From NCBI GenBank assembly GCA_026874595.1, contig CM049316.1, forward strand, positions 74,245,176-74,309,175: a DNA stretch of 64,000 nucleotides. The letters are read 5' to 3'. The DNA comes from Sipunculus nudus (Eukaryota; Annelida; Sipuncula; Golfingiida; Sipunculidae). The notes below the pieces were generated by a model. It was not told the DNA's origin and did not search any database. It saw nothing but the letters and a program-made list of their open reading frames with translations. Each line of letters opens with the position of its first letter. The first letter of the stretch is position 1. The translations under genes and the position numbers were made by a program. Shown piece after piece: positions 11,640 to 23,764 of this stretch.

Positions 11640-12290
11640 ACTTTCTAGAGTATACAAGAGAGAATAATATGTCTGGTACGATTATCTCAGTGCACATGGA
11701 AAAAGCTTGCAACTTTTTAGAATGGCATTTTTGCAGTGCTAAAGAAATTTCAGTTTGACAATAAATATAATGGATCAAAGTCTATATATACAGATATAAA
11801 TAGCTGTATTTTTACTTATAGAGTAACCTCCACATATATTAGATTATTATAAAGTTCAGACAAGGTGATCCTCTGTCCCTTATATATATCTTATATATCC
11901 CTTTATAAAGAAATGAACAAGGCATTTACACTTTGGCATAAAAAATTTGTATTATATGTGAAATCAAATTGTCAATACATATATTTGAAGAAATATCTTA
12001 TATATAAGTCAAGAAAAGTCTGCAGTTATGTTCCAATTTCCTTTCACTAACTATGATCCTTATTAATAAATTATAATGTTAGGGTTTTTGTTTTTTGCAC
12101 AGAAAGATCATTCAGGGCTGGTATCTTTTAAAGATTATTTTTTTCATCCATGAGGATAAAAGAACCGAATATATGGCAAAATCAACATTTTATATGGAAT
12201 CGGCCGATTGTTCTTATAAGATTCGTATTTAAAAAGGGACAGGATCGTTTTTATGAATGGAACCAAATTATCTCATTTGAATATTGGAAG
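11640..12290 (+). mobile_element. L1/Tx1-like LINE remnant, reverse transcriptase part
   Basis: Plus-strand frames, with shifts, give EKACNFLEWHF (the 'F-KAFDS-W-F' RT block), then FRQGDPLSLIYILYI near 11,850-11,900 (canonical 'RQGDPLSPYLF'). Further on, 12,170-12,290 gives WNRPIVL...FKKGQDRFYEW...SFEY, matching the post-RT region of Tx1/L1 elements. The order agrees with the linker piece at 9700-10600, so both are probably one element. The catalytic ADD region is not recognisable. Confidence 0.6.
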
Positions 12291-12767
12291 TCAAAGGATT
12301 AGTAGGTACTCATTATCTTCAGTGGTACAGGCTGCACCGGCCCGAACCCGGAACCTAACCCTGGGGCTCCCCATACCCACCTCACATCCTGATACATACA
12401 AAACCCCCACTAATAAAAAAAAATTCTCTGGTGCCAGGCATAAGCCTCAGGTAATACATGCCATCATATTCCTACAAAAGAATTGCCCTAAGGCCTTTAT
12501 CAGTTGCATCTTTCCTTAAGAAAAACATTTTTCAGAGGTCAGGCAACTGTTATATGGGAGGTTTGAAGAGCTCAATATCAATCTTATATCAAGGAATACT
12601 CCAGGTTTCGATCAAGATATTTTCCCCTTTAATATGTTTGGATACCACTTAATATCTATTATAGCAGAAGTATATCAGTTGCCACATTAAGTTATACATG
12701 ATCTGAAATCAGTTAAATTCCAATATAAGTTTCTTCAAGATATCTTAGTGAATAATTATTTGCTATG
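12291..12767. other. Spacer between LINE and gypsy remnants
   Basis: No gene seen. An open frame at 12253-12519 is short and continues past the LINE homology without any recognised domain. Confidence 0.4.
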
Positions 12768-13514
12768 ATTGATTGCTTTGACCTTGTCGGGGTCATATCT
12801 AATACCATAAGCTGATACTTAGTGTCCTAGTCATGTCATACTGCGCTGAATCAAATGGTATTTCGTTGGTTTCATTTTAGGTTGGCTTTCCGAAACCTCT
12901 GACACCAGTCATTAGGTTTTCCGACCCGTGGTCAAAATTTCGCCTGACACATATTACATTATCGATGTAAATTAAACTCTGTCGCCACTTGAAACCTCGT
13001 AAGACATGCTCCACCAGGCGTATGTAGAACGCGGGCACATTACACAGGCCAAATGGCATCATTTTGAACTGATGTAAACCCAGATGGGTGCAAAATGCAG
13101 TCTTTTCTTCCAATCCATCATCGGCAGTCTTAAGCCGCCATAGCTTGAGGCCATATCAAGTGTCGAGAACCATTGACTACCGGATAAAGTGTCCAATGAA
13201 TCGTCAATACGCGGCAATGGGTATGCGTCTTTTCGCGACATGCTATAAAGTCTCAGATATCGATATAATTGGCACTCCTCCGTCTTTCTTGAGACAAGTA
13301 CTATCGGTCATGCCCATGGACTGTTACTGTGCTCTATGATGTTTGGGTCCAACATCTTTTGTACCTCTGTTTCCACTACAACTTTCGGAGCTTGGGGTAC
13401 CAGGCGAAGTGGTTGCTCAATTGGCAGGATTACAACCGGTATCAATCTTGTGTTCGGCCATATGCGTGAGGCCCAACCTTCATCTTTGTCCCAGAAAAAC
13501 ATCTTGACATTCAA
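12768..13514 (-). mobile_element. Ty3/gypsy reverse transcriptase, decayed and 3'-truncated
   Basis: Minus-strand frames in order: YPLPRIDDSLDTLSGSQWFS then TLDMASSY (RT motifs A/B), KTAFCTHLGLHQFKMMPFGL (motif 'PFGLxNAP'), and LIYIDNVI, where YIDD of the active site has become YIDN. The thumb region follows (VSAYGIRYDPDKVKAI) near 12,770-12,830. Frameshifts separate these blocks. The RNase H and integrase that should follow are absent at this end, so the element is truncated at about 12,768. In an intact element this enzyme copies the element RNA into cDNA. Confidence 0.85.
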
Positions 13515-14030
13515 AGATAGCTGTCTTTAGACGATTCATTTGACAGCAAATAAGATCATCAGAGGTACTGTCAATTAATGGCTGTAGATATCCAGGTAGC
13601 TGCACGTCCTTATCCACATCAAGGTGACTATCATCTTTGGTCTTGTCTTTAGATTATGCCATATCTCTCTTTAAATTGCGAAATGGGTGTTCTCTTTGCC
13701 ACCCGCATTGTCTCTTTGCATGGATTGAACACAGGTATTTGCCTCCCGCATTTTATCGTTGTATGGATTGGTCACAGTTATTGGTACAATCTTTTAAGAT
13801 GTGTTTATTAAGGTCCTGCCAACAAGAAGTCAAGTTTCGTTAATGTATGCAGGATCGGACTCTGACACACAATCTGTTGGTATCTCAGTCCGTAGCTTTC
13901 CAATTTTACACATTACATTTGCTTCTTTATGCGAAGGGATTGTCATTGTCTTTTTCACATGAACACGAGCAACGCTGGTACAAGTCTGATATTGCATTTT
14001 ATCAGTGATCCCTTTAACAATCAGTTCTCC

Positions 14031-14342
14031 TCAGCCAAGATGGAGCGAAGCGTCAAGTTGCGTCATTAAGTTGACGCCCATTAGTCCGGGATCCTCTTCC
14101 GGCTCTACAAAAGGCGGAAACCTCAGGCTTTCCCCAGCTGTTTCCAGATCAAAAGTTACATAGTCTTCAGGGGCCATATGCTGTCCTGTTACAGTACTAA
14201 ACGTCTTGTCGACCGGGTACAGTGCTGGTCGTGTATGTTTGGACATTCGATCATAAAACTGTTTACTGATTATACTGTGAGGTGACCCCGTGTCAATAAA
14301 ACCGTTCACATTAATTCCATTAATGCGACCGGGCAGGTGCAA
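14031..14342 (-). mobile_element. Ty3/gypsy aspartic protease
   Basis: A 103-codon minus-strand open frame contains INGINVNGFIDTGSPHSIIS. The D-T-G/S triad with flanking hydrophobic residues is the active site of retroelement aspartic proteases, which cleave the Gag-Pol polyprotein. It lies between gag and RT homology on the same strand, the expected order. The catalytic triplet is intact although the surrounding pol is broken. Confidence 0.85.
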
Positions 14343-14699
14343 CCCAGAAATATCCCTTAGTCTGCAAGACCCATCAATTTTGATGGTACTGCAGTGATAG
14401 ACATAGCACGCACAGAATCACTAGGTGCAAATGTCCCGGGTGACGTAACGCATATTCCACGTACATTCTAATGTTTGGTACGGGATGTACAGGAGATTCA
14501 GCACTCGTTGCTTATACGTAGCTATTCGGCATCCCAACCTGATCAGAACTGCCAAAACACACAGGTTGTGGTGCGAATCCCAAAAACATTGGTGCTGCTG
14601 GCGGTAACTGCCTAAATGGAATAGAAATTCCGGACATTTTTGGTGTCGCTGTTTACCCTCTTTGGCGCCTGCGATGGGGACAATTACGTTCGAAATATC

Positions 14700-15708
14700 G
14701 TATTTCTCTAGTATGTACCAGGCTCAAATTGGTGTTTTCGCATATTTGCTTACCTTTGACCTTGGCCAGGGGTCATAAATGGAGTTTTCATGATAACTGC
14801 TTATACTCCTATGGGTTAACAGACTGCTGGCTTGATGTGGTCGTTGAACCGATCTTGACCTTGGCTGACCTTGGGTCCAGGAAATCGACCGACTCGTATT
14901 CGATTGCGGTGGATATAGCTGCCTCTAGCATAGTGGGCCTCGCGAAGTACACATGTCTTTTGTAGATCTCGGCCGTCCAGACCCAAGATAAACTGTTCTA
15001 TAACCAGCTCCTGAAGTGCATTTTACTGTTTGCCTGGCTGGGTATACTTTGCAGTGCATACGCGTAGTCTAGCAGATTTTCACCGGTGTTTCGCTTTCAT
15101 TTACCGAACTCGTTCTTAAACGCCGTTGGAAGGAAATTGCAATTCTAGGGCCGTTTTCAATTCATTGAAGTTTACCCACAGTTCTGAGGGAGAACTCCCA
15201 GCACCCGTTGGACAAGTGCAATTAAACTGGCCCCCAGCTGCTAAGCCTTTTCGTCATCATCCCATTTCACTAGGCGACTAATTCAAAGTGGCTGATATAG
15301 TCCTCCCATTTAGAAGTTTCGCCATCATATTGGTCCGGCTCCTTCTGGCCTCTCGGATTTATGTCAACACCCTAATTTTGCGGTGTCGAAAACGGTAAGT
15401 CTCATTCGGTGTACTGGCATCTGTCCCAATTGCGACCTTGACCCCTGTGCATTCAATGATGTCAGGTTTGTCTCATTTCTAGGTAGGAGCACATCACCAT
15501 CCTCTCTCTGTATAATAGCTGAATCCGTACATGACCCAAGTCTGTCACTAAACTGAACTTGACCCTGAGTATGCGGATTCCGAAATCTTGCTTGTTGTCC
15601 ACTTTCTGTTTCCGTTGACTGTACCGGTATTACGGGATTGGCGATAACTGAAGCTCCCAAAAACTCCGCAAGTATCTGTAGATGCGCCAACTCTAACCGC
15701 TTGTTCAT
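14700..15708 (-). mobile_element. Ty3/gypsy gag region, decayed
   Basis: The minus strand holds a gag-like series in several frames: REDGDVLLPRNETNLTSLN near 15,480, then WDDDEKA-QLGASL, LVQRVLGVLP, a KRNTGENLLDYAYALQ block and finally AISTAIEYESVDFL near 14,900. The 'WDDxEKAxxLxxxLxGxAxxxLxxLP' and 'GESLxDYxxxL' pattern is the capsid part of metazoan Ty3/gypsy Gag. The first about 125 bp (15381-15505) are duplicated at 18154-18278. Stops and frameshifts mean no functional product. Confidence 0.75.
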
Positions 15709-16014
15709 TCACAATGTCACAAATGTCACAAACAGTACCTCTTGTACAGTGTAGCGGCACTCGATAAATAAATGCCCAATCTGACTGTATTTAATAATCC
15801 TAGCACGCAACTGTGCAATGATATATTCTCTTCCTTTAAAAAAAACATGTAGAAACTTTTTGTCCCTGAGATTAAAAACTCCCAAGTTAAAACCACCAGA
15901 CTCATAAACATCTATGTTAAATTGATGTACCATAGTTAAACATTGTATATAGCTAAATTCATATACTGGCAAAGCTATCGAAGCAAAATAAATGTTAATA
16001 ACACATGTTTCATA

Positions 16015-16872
16015 TGTAATACACTCGGCCTATATAGTCATTCAGTACTGCCGCCAAAGTTGTGAAAAGGTACCGAATTCCAGAACTTTTATCATTAAAT
16101 AATTCTTTAATAAATAAACAAGATTAACTCACTCATTAGCTTTTTCCTAAATATTCAATATGTTCATGGTAAATCACCAAAAATGTGTATATACATCAAT
16201 TATAATTATTACAATGGAGCATATCCAACTGTTTTAACTATATGCTAGTTCCAGCATGGAAACTCAAATAATTTTCAACAGTTTCATCACAAATAACATG
16301 GAAAATCTCAATTTAGAAGCTTTCTGACCTGCTGCCCAAGTCAACCTTTTTTTTACATTTGGGATAGGCCAGTGGCACAATCTGCTGACCATGCCAGGTA
16401 CGTATGTGAGCTCCTGATTCCAGCCATTTCAATTGCACCATCTGTTGGTCACAACAGACACTATTGTAATTTCACAGCTTCCAATTGTTTTTCACTGACT
16501 AGAAGCGCCATCTATTGATAAATGTACTAATTAGCTCCAAAGCTAGTCTCACCATTTAATCCCAATTTAAACAGTTGTGATAATCCTTTTCGTTTATCTG
16601 TCATGCGTTCTGGCACACCATACTGTTGCGAGGAAGGAGCCGGTTAATCCGGCTCGCAATGATTCACGGGTCCGATGTCCTGAATTAAGGACGGGGTATT
16701 TTGCAATAATTACACATAATCAAGCGCACCTCTTAGCAACCAGACATAAGGAAACAAATCAGTTCATCTGCATTTAAACAGTATTAAACTAAAGAAATAC
16801 GAAGTCACCATTCTATAATGAATTACCAAGGATCCGTCTGTTATTTTTTAATGGGTAAGTTTTGGCTCTACA
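16015..16872 (-). repeat. Ty3/gypsy LTR, copy 1
   Basis: An 858-bp block aligns over its length with 18298-18969. Read on the minus strand both begin TGTAGAGCC and end GTGTATTACA, fitting TG...CA LTR ends. Shared landmarks include ccatttaatcccaatttaaa and ctcttagcaaccagacataa. It contains a block of about 210 bp (about 16,262-16,472) that is missing from copy 2. Exact ends are inferred from where similarity stops. Confidence 0.75.
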
Positions 16873-17050
16873 TCTAATGAGTTGCCACTTACTGTAGGAA
16901 AAAGGCTGGCCTTACTAAGGGACGGACGTCTGTTTTTTATTCCGCTTCATCTTACTGGTACTCATGTACACAACAAAACAAATTGCAGTGTCTTGGCAAT
17001 AATGGATATATTTAACGAAAAAGATTCAAGGTAACTCTTTACAAGAGCAA
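16873..17050. other. Region between integrase end and LTR
   Basis: Expected place of a polypurine tract and pol tail of the gypsy element; no clear purine tract was found directly next to the LTR. Confidence 0.4.
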
Positions 17051-18065
17051 GAATATAGTCTACCTGACAGGCAGTGGCTGCACACACTCAAATCCATTTA
17101 TATTCAGATTCAAGTTAAACAGTCTCTAGACACCCAAAACTGGCAATACTGGATCCAAACTGGCTGCTCTGCACCCCGACTGGGTGCGCTGGTCCCCGAG
17201 TGGCAGCACTTGTCCCCGACTGCCGGCACTAGACCCAACTGGCTCACCTAATACAAGATACGGGCCCGTCAAGCCTCTACCTAGCTTCTCGTTGTCCTTT
17301 GGAGGGCAGAAATACCTTACCTAACTTCCGACAGCAAACTTCTGGTATATTGTATGTACGTCATATTTCCGTTTTTGGCGTTCCGCCACCTGCTTGAGAA
17401 GTTTGCTAGCATACTCACGGGCTACCATGGTGGCCTACTTTACCCAGTTGACATACTCGTTTGGACCTTGAGGTACCTGATTTTTCGGCCCCCCCCCCCC
17501 CATGAGTTAATCGATTGGCATGATGTTTTTTCCACCTGAGAGCATCAAGTCGGGCGTACATTTGGTGCTATCATAGACGGTCGACCGATATGCGGACATC
17601 AGATATGGAAGCAAATCGTCCCAGCTGTCTTGGTAATCATGGACAAAGCAAGGCAACATCTGAAGCAAAGTCCTATTTGCACGCTCCACAATCGCATCGC
17701 TCTGTGGACGATAAGGAGAGGTCCTGGTCCGATCAATCTCCAGCAACTTGCATAGCTGATTCATGAGCTTTGACTGGAAATCAAATCCCTGATCAATATG
17801 TAGGACCCTGGGAATTCCATACTTTTGAATGTAAATCGTGCATTAATCGCTCACGGATAGTTTGCGCTGTGCGGTCTTGCATTACGTATGCCTCGGCCAG
17901 CCTTGTAAAAAGATCGGAAAGGACGCAGATGTACTGATTTTCATTTTTAGTGGTCCTGAAGGGTCGCAAAACGTCAATAGTCACACGCACCATTTGGTCT
18001 CTTACAGGGTGTTGATAAAGTGGCGCCCTACGGGGTCCCGTGCGTGGTTTTATACTAGCAGACAT
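17050..18065 (-). mobile_element. Ty3/gypsy integrase
   Basis: Minus-strand frames contain VRVTIDVLRPFRTTKNENQY (first catalytic Asp), then after a frameshift YGIPRVLHIDQGFDFQSKLM (second Asp), and RTSPYRPQSDAIVERANRTL (catalytic Glu). All three DDE residues are therefore still readable. The C-terminal tail (LTGPYLVL) is weaker, near 17,200-17,300. A run of 14 C on the plus strand at about 17,491-17,504 interrupts the post-catalytic region and creates frame shifts. The integrase lies upstream, in minus-strand sense, of the gag-protease-RT set, with an LTR between them, so it belongs to a different copy or a recombinant arrangement. Confidence 0.85.
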
Positions 18066-18139
18066 GTTTTACATCTGACACCATCGCATCACATCCGGTT
18101 TGTGACAGGGCCAGTAAAAGCGTTTGAGTACATTGTGTT

Positions 18140-18278
18140 AGGTTTTTTTTGTGGTGTCGAGAACGGGAAGTCTCATTCGGTGTACTGGCATTTGTCCTGA
18201 TGGTGACCTTGACCCCTGTGCATTCAATGATGTCAGGTTTGTCCCATTTCTAGGTAAGAGCACATCACCATCCTCTTA
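18140..18278 (-). mobile_element. Duplicated 5' gag segment of the second gypsy copy
   Basis: Closely matches 15371-15505 (shared gtgtactggcat and gcattcaatgatgtcaggtt). In this copy it lies directly beside the LTR: about 480 bp of leader present between LTR and gag in the other copy are missing. Confidence 0.85.
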
Positions 18279-18297
18279 AAGCAAAAGATGTTCAATA

Positions 18298-18969
18298 TGT
18301 AATACACTAAACGCACATATATTTAGGCTTATATACTCATTCAGTACTGCCATCAAAGTTGTGAAATGGTACCGAATCCCATAACTTTCATCATTAAATA
18401 ATTCTTTAATAATGAAACAAGGTTATATCACTCGTTAGCTTTTCCCCAAATTTTCAATATTTTCATGGTAAATAACCAACAATGTGTATAAATTTCAATT
18501 ATAATTATTAAAATGGAGCATATCAAAATGTTTGAACTATTTGTTAGTTCTAGTATGGACATTCACTATTGTGATTTCACAGCTCCGAATTGTTTTTCCA
18601 AGTCTAGAAGCGCCATCTATTGAAAAACGCAATAATAGGCTCCCAAGCTAGTGTCACCATTTAATCCCAATTTAAACAGTTGTAATCATCGTTTTCAACC
18701 ATCTGCCCAGCGTTCTGGCACACCAAACTTTTGCGAGCCGGGGGCCGGTTAATACGGCTTGCCATGAATCACGGGTCCTTTGTTCCGAATTAAGGACGGG
18801 TTATTTTGCAATAATTACACAGATTCAGGCGTACCTCTTAGCAACCAGACATAAGGAAACAAGTCAGCCAATTTGCATTAAAACAGTATTATACTAAAGG
18901 TATACAAAGTTATCATCGAATTACCTCGGGTCCGTCTGCTATTTCTTAATGGGGGGTTTGGGCTCTACA
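18298..18969 (-). repeat. Ty3/gypsy LTR, copy 2
   Basis: A 672-bp relative of the LTR at 16015-16872, lacking about 210 bp internally and carrying many substitutions. The divergence implies an old insertion or two different insertions. In minus-strand order: LTR 2, gag start, integrase, LTR 1, gag, protease, RT. Confidence 0.75.
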
Positions 18970-20269
18970 TCTACTGGGTTGGCTTCAAGTGCGTGCTAAA
19001 CTTTCCCCCGGCCATATTGAACTGAATACGGTAAGGCGGGACTTTCACAGTTTACACTGGCCTCGTCACGACATAACAACCTATGATACAGCCACCACTG
19101 CTCCACGCCAACTAAAAAATTCAATGTTAATCTTGCACGCATTGCCCTTGACTTTTTACTGAATATATCGAGCTCATTTCTTTAGCATCAGACACCCACT
19201 TTCTTCTCTATTAAACAACATATTCCCCATCTCGTCCTCAAGCCAACTCGCTTCTCTACTTGGCGACTTCGTTCCTTACAGATTCCAAACATATCTACGT
19301 TGCCCCAAGGACGATCTCGCCACAATGTATGTTTGTTTGTACAAATAAGGACCTTATTGCAGAAAATCCACTCCTGATATATTACCAGTATCAGCCCAAC
19401 TACGCTAAATCTAATACAGGCTCGTACCACTATGCTCGTACCACGAGATTAAACTGTCTAAGATCTACGAATTTGCAAAATGTCAGGGATTTCGGTAAAC
19501 GACACCTCAATTAAATGCAGGGATTTTTTTACGAATACATTACTAAAGGTGACCCCGCCTTTCATGTGTACGAGAAAGCCATCCAAGATGGATCTTCTTG
19601 CACAATTTCAGCCCAATTTGTCCATATATATCCTCCTGAGATATATGTACTATTCCCAGACGAAAGAAGAGATGGACACCTAGCATATAAACCAGTGTTG
19701 TACAATTTCAGGTTGATACCGTAGCTCTTAGATAAGTGCACGTATATATTCTTCAAGTACTTGACTGTAAGTAGCGCCACGTTTTATAGGGGAAACATAT
19801 CCAAAAAGGATTAACAGTTAACATTTCAGGCTGATACGCAAAACGATCCCTGTGATCAGGGCATCCGTGTATTCGATATAAAGGGGAGGGTAGTTGGCGG
19901 TTCTAGTCTGATTTTCGAAAAAGCTATCCAAGACGGATAAACATGGACAATATTATTCTGATACATCCATCCGATCCTGATATTTGTTGAATGTTCACCA
20001 AAGAGATTAATGGATATGCGATACAGGAAATTAGTGAAGGTGCGAAAATACCATGCTGGTGTACGACATGCAAAAAAGATGGGATCGTTAAAGCATTCCT
20101 GAGATAAGTGCATCAATATGTTTTTCAGTGTACGTTGCAGATTTAGATGAAATGAAGGAAATGAGGAAAGAAAAAAGTGTTTAGAACCAGTGTGCAAAGA
20201 AAAAAAATCAAGAGAAGAAAAATTACGAAACATTGTTTAGGTGTCAATCAAACTGAGAATATGTGGAGA
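18970..20269. repeat. Diverged dimeric repeat and spacer, no gene
   Basis: Two related stretches at about 19,560-19,770 and 19,915-20,140 share gccatccaagatgg / gctatccaagacgg and then gataagtgca followed by a TTTTTCA/TTCTTCA-GTAC tail. Between them lies cgatataaaggggagggtag. This looks like a diverged tandem pair of an interspersed repeat of unknown class. Short open frames here have no recognised domain. Confidence 0.4.
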
Positions 20270-20620
20270 GAAATGAAACGCATCAGAGAAAACATAAATC
20301 AGTAAAACAGCATATCAAAGTTTAAATGGTATAAACATTTTACACAGTTGTTTGCCAAAATTAACTCAATTTATACTTCTGAACATAAAGACAGACAACT
20401 TAATAAAACATTGCCAAAAATGTAAAAGGTGAAGTAAATACAAACAAGACACCTGGACCTGATTAGCTGGCTAAAGATTAGTTTAGAGATAATGTTGATA
20501 AGCTTGTGGGGATGATGTTGGCGTTATTTAGTTATACCCTTAGCTGTGGAATATATCCTAAATACTTGGCACATGCAATAATTATTATTCAACTGTTTGA
20601 TGCAATTTAAAATGTATGTT
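20270..20620 (+). mobile_element. LINE reverse-transcriptase fragment
   Basis: Plus-strand frames, with stops, give NMWREMKRIRENIN, KWYKHFTQLF, then NKTPGPD and DNVDKLVGMMLALF. The 'NK-PGPD-I--E-(F/Y)' signature precedes RT motif 1 in many non-LTR elements. It is short and heavily decayed, and the clade cannot be told. Confidence 0.45.
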
Positions 20621-21587
20621 GTAAAATACGTAATAATAAACAGAAAAAGCAGGCATTAGATGGAACTGCAGTCCTTTTGATGAGCTTTTTATTCTTATGA
20701 CCACAACAGTATATAGGTAAACATCGAGGCAGAATTTATGCATTATTTGTTTTCTGCTGCAAGGATTTTGACAGTATTAGACATATTTTTCTGCTAGTTG
20801 CACAATAGGTGGTTCAATTTTAATCTTATAAGGAAAATACCAGTTCATTAACAACTCAATAACAACCATGAGTTTTATCAGAAACTGAATTATCCTAATA
20901 CCTTTAATGTGAGATTATTATTTTATATTATTAATAATAATTTATTGCATTATTTTTGTGAGAATGTTTTTCTGTTCTATAAAAAAAAAACATAAGCATG
21001 ACAATATCATTGATGGAGTGATTGCGATTGTTTGCATTCCTATGTATTTATTCTGCCACTTTCCAGGTGAAACCGGTTCACTGAAGCGTGACAGCGTTTA
21101 TACATGAAAAGTTAACACTTGCATATGTGACTAATAACAGTATTCTTGTGGAGGGTTTATGAATTTCGACTGCAAAACCGAGTTTGTTGACAGAATCCCA
21201 AACAGTTTAAAGATGCACTGGTTATGTATTTCTATGTTTTAAAGTCCCTGAAAATTCATGATACTAAAAAAAATGTGTTCATCACAGCTTCCTACCCTTA
21301 ACTGTGTTTTCATTGCAGTTCTTTCATGAAACTTTTTTTTCAACAACCCCTGAATTAGATAGTGTTAACAAAATTGAAAAGCCCTCGCATTGAATCATGA
21401 GGTATTTGTTTTGAATTAAAAAGCTTCACGTCCTGTTCATGAAGCTATTCGAATAAATACAAACTTGTCCTAGAGGAGCCAAATCTGAACGGAAGCAAGT
21501 AAATTTTTGTCTAGAAAAATACAACAGCGTATTAATATTATTCACCTGCTGTCATACCAAAATGCCTATACATTAAAAACCCTGGCA

Positions 21588-21590
<3 letters not shown>
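20621..21590. other. Spacer, no gene seen
   Basis: AT-rich sequence with no supported exon or repeat. Confidence 0.5.

Positions 21591-21639
<49 letters not shown>
21591..21639. repeat. (AT)n microsatellite
   Basis: About 49 bp of AT dinucleotides with one GT interruption. Confidence 0.95.
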
Positions 21640-21720
21640 AGAAAATAAGACCTTTTTATAAATCAAGGTTTAATGTAACACTTTATTGGTATATTGGTCA
21701 CGTCTGCTTATCTATATATA

Positions 21721-21904
21721 CAATGAAATCTCGTTGTGTCGAACTCGTTTAAGTCGAATACCTCGCTTATGTCGAAGTTACAGACTCGATATTCCGGACA
21801 AATCTAGTTAAATTATAACAAAAGTATACCCGCTTGTGTCGAATCTCGGATGTGTCAAAGTTTTCTGAGGCTTCCTTCGACTTCGACACATCGAGGTTTC
21901 ACTG
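21721..21904. mobile_element. pogo/Tc1-like MITE, 184 bp, TA target duplication
   Basis: The element begins CAATGAAATCTCGTTGTGTC and ends with the inverted complement of CAGTGAAACCTCGATGTGTC, with TA on both sides (21719-21720 and 21905-21906). The terminal repeats extend about 27 bp with few mismatches. CAGT-AA-CTCG ends and a TA duplication are features of pogo/Tigger-type elements of the Tc1/mariner superfamily. It is too short to encode a transposase, so it is non-autonomous. A partial relative lies in an intron of the ankyrin gene at 32068-32128. The left TA joins a TATATATA tract, so only the right TA is free of that ambiguity. Confidence 0.75.
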
Positions 21905-22767
21905 TATTTTTATTTTACGTTTGTTTGTTGAATGTATAATTCGAAATATTATGGACATTCTTCTTCAGCATTCAACTTCAATAAAAAGTTCTTAAAATCA
22001 TAAACCTGCAAAGTGGTATAATGAATGGTGTGTACATTTTTCATCTCTACACATATTCGTGTTTATACTTCTACCTTAACTAGAAAAAGGTATCTTTTTC
22101 CATCCCAAGTACATTTGGGATTAATCAATAAAATGCATCAACTAAATTAATAACCAGTGTGAAGTTCGTCGGAAAACTGATCAGCTGTTCACAAGAGTAA
22201 AAAATCAACCAGGGCTCAAAAGCTGCTTTGGTAATATTCAACAATGAAAAGAAAATATTTACATATACTCAAGACGACATACTTAATCCTTATCAGATGT
22301 ATTGAGTGAAGAAATGAACTTTTTTATCACAACCACATGCTGAAGCAGTAACAGGATTCAGGAAAATACATCATGCAGGTGACAAGCAAAAACAACCCAA
22401 CTTTTTTGCGTAATAGTCTTTCGATAGATTCATTCTACGACCACAAATATGATAAATATACAAAATATGTAATTTTGAATACTTTTAACAACTACCATAG
22501 TTTCTTCTTTTACGCATCCATCTCCTGAAATATAAATATTTCTGCAGGAATATTAATGTCATTTGTTCCGAATTTAATCATCCTGTTTTATATCTATTAA
22601 ATACTGTCAAAATGTTAAGTAAGATTGCATTTGATTTTCCGTAATATTATACTTGTTCAAATGAAACGCTTTTAATCATAAAATACCTTTCTTAATTTAA
22701 CAGGTTTTACTTTTTCTCGTATATATTATTAAAGGCCAAAATATTGGTCTTTATTTTTCTTTTGAAG
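21905..22767. other. Upstream region of the ankyrin-SOCS gene
   Basis: AT-rich, with no supported exon. The first coding exon is preceded by an acceptor-like tract (ttatttttcttttgaag, ending 22767), so an untranslated 5' exon and promoter probably lie here or further upstream. I cannot place either. Confidence 0.4.
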
Positions 22768-22770
22768 GAA

Positions 22771-23764
22771 ATGGCATGGAAATTTGTAAGACCCACGATC
22801 CTCCTCCTGGATCCACGCGATTCACCAGATGTTATTGGTCCAGGACTTGAACTAGACGTGATGCGGGACTTGATAAAACGCATTGATAGTAAAATACAGG
22901 TGTACGTGAACAGGGGAACTGAATACCAAGCCTATGGGGAGATATCTCATGTTGTCGGGGTGTTCCCACAAACGACAACATTGACTCAGAATTATGCAAA
23001 AGCATCAACCGTTCAAGCTTTATCTCAGGTATTAACTCTTCCACCTTCTCCTTACCAACAGGATTCAAGTCTATATGATCTTCTAGGCTGCTCGAAGAGG
23101 TTTACCTGCTATATTCCAGGGATTCCGTCAATAGAAGTATGGGGCAAACCAATACAAACAAAACAAATCATATTTTTCCCACTACAGTGTGGAACCGAAG
23201 AAGAGGAGAAACCTCTTACACTTTTCAAAAAAACGATACGTTTCATTATTGATGTAACCAGTCCATGTAAATACACAGAAGCCGCTGTCCAGACAATGGT
23301 TGAAGTTGTTTCCACTTTATGCTGTGAGGGCAAACGGAAAGAAATAGTTTTATTATGTAATGACTGGATACCAAGCATTGACCTCGAATCTCTCAATTGT
23401 GAAATTCGTGTGGTCAACGTTAACCTGGTCCATGAGGTCCAGCGGTTTTTCAATGACTCAATTTGGCTTCTTCCTGAGCCAGGGACATATATAAGTTGGG
23501 TCAGTTTGCAACCTGTCATGCATATGCTCCCGCATGTTATGCATAAGGATAACCCAGTGATCAAAATAGTAGGGGACATACCTAAAGAACTCCAGCAAAA
23601 CATACTGTGGGATGGAACGGATAAATCAAAGCTAATGACGATTTTACAGGCAATTATTGACAATCCTGTGGATGCGCTGGAGCGGATAAAGAAAGTTTTA
23701 TTATTTCTACAGGAATGCGATGTGGTCTGCGACTCACGTCAACAATTTTATGAGGATATTTTAG
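22771..23764 (+). CDS. Ankyrin-SOCS gene, exon 1 (N-terminal region, residues 1-331)
   Basis: Open frame of 994 coding bases starting MAWKFVRPTILLLDPRD. I chose ATG 22771 because an acceptor-like polypyrimidine tract ends at 22767, which places the upstream in-frame ATG at 22744 inside the presumed intron. The exon ends ATTTTAG before GTTTGG (phase 1). Features seen: alternating hydrophobic strands (PTILLLD, KQIIFFPLQC, RFIIDVTSP, KEIVLLCNDW, EIRVVNVNLV) with helices between, suggesting a compact alpha/beta fold of about 300 residues. No signal peptide or membrane segment. I do not recognise the family. Confidence 0.75.

Noticed and set aside
17491-17504. C-run read as the polypurine tract (minus strand) of the gypsy element
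   Set aside because: Integrase-tail homology continues beyond it, and it lies about 600 bp from the LTR.
22832-23663. Antisense open frames of 78 and 184 codons over exon 1 of the ankyrin-SOCS gene
   Set aside because: They mirror the coding exon, have no domain, and disappear at the exon borders.
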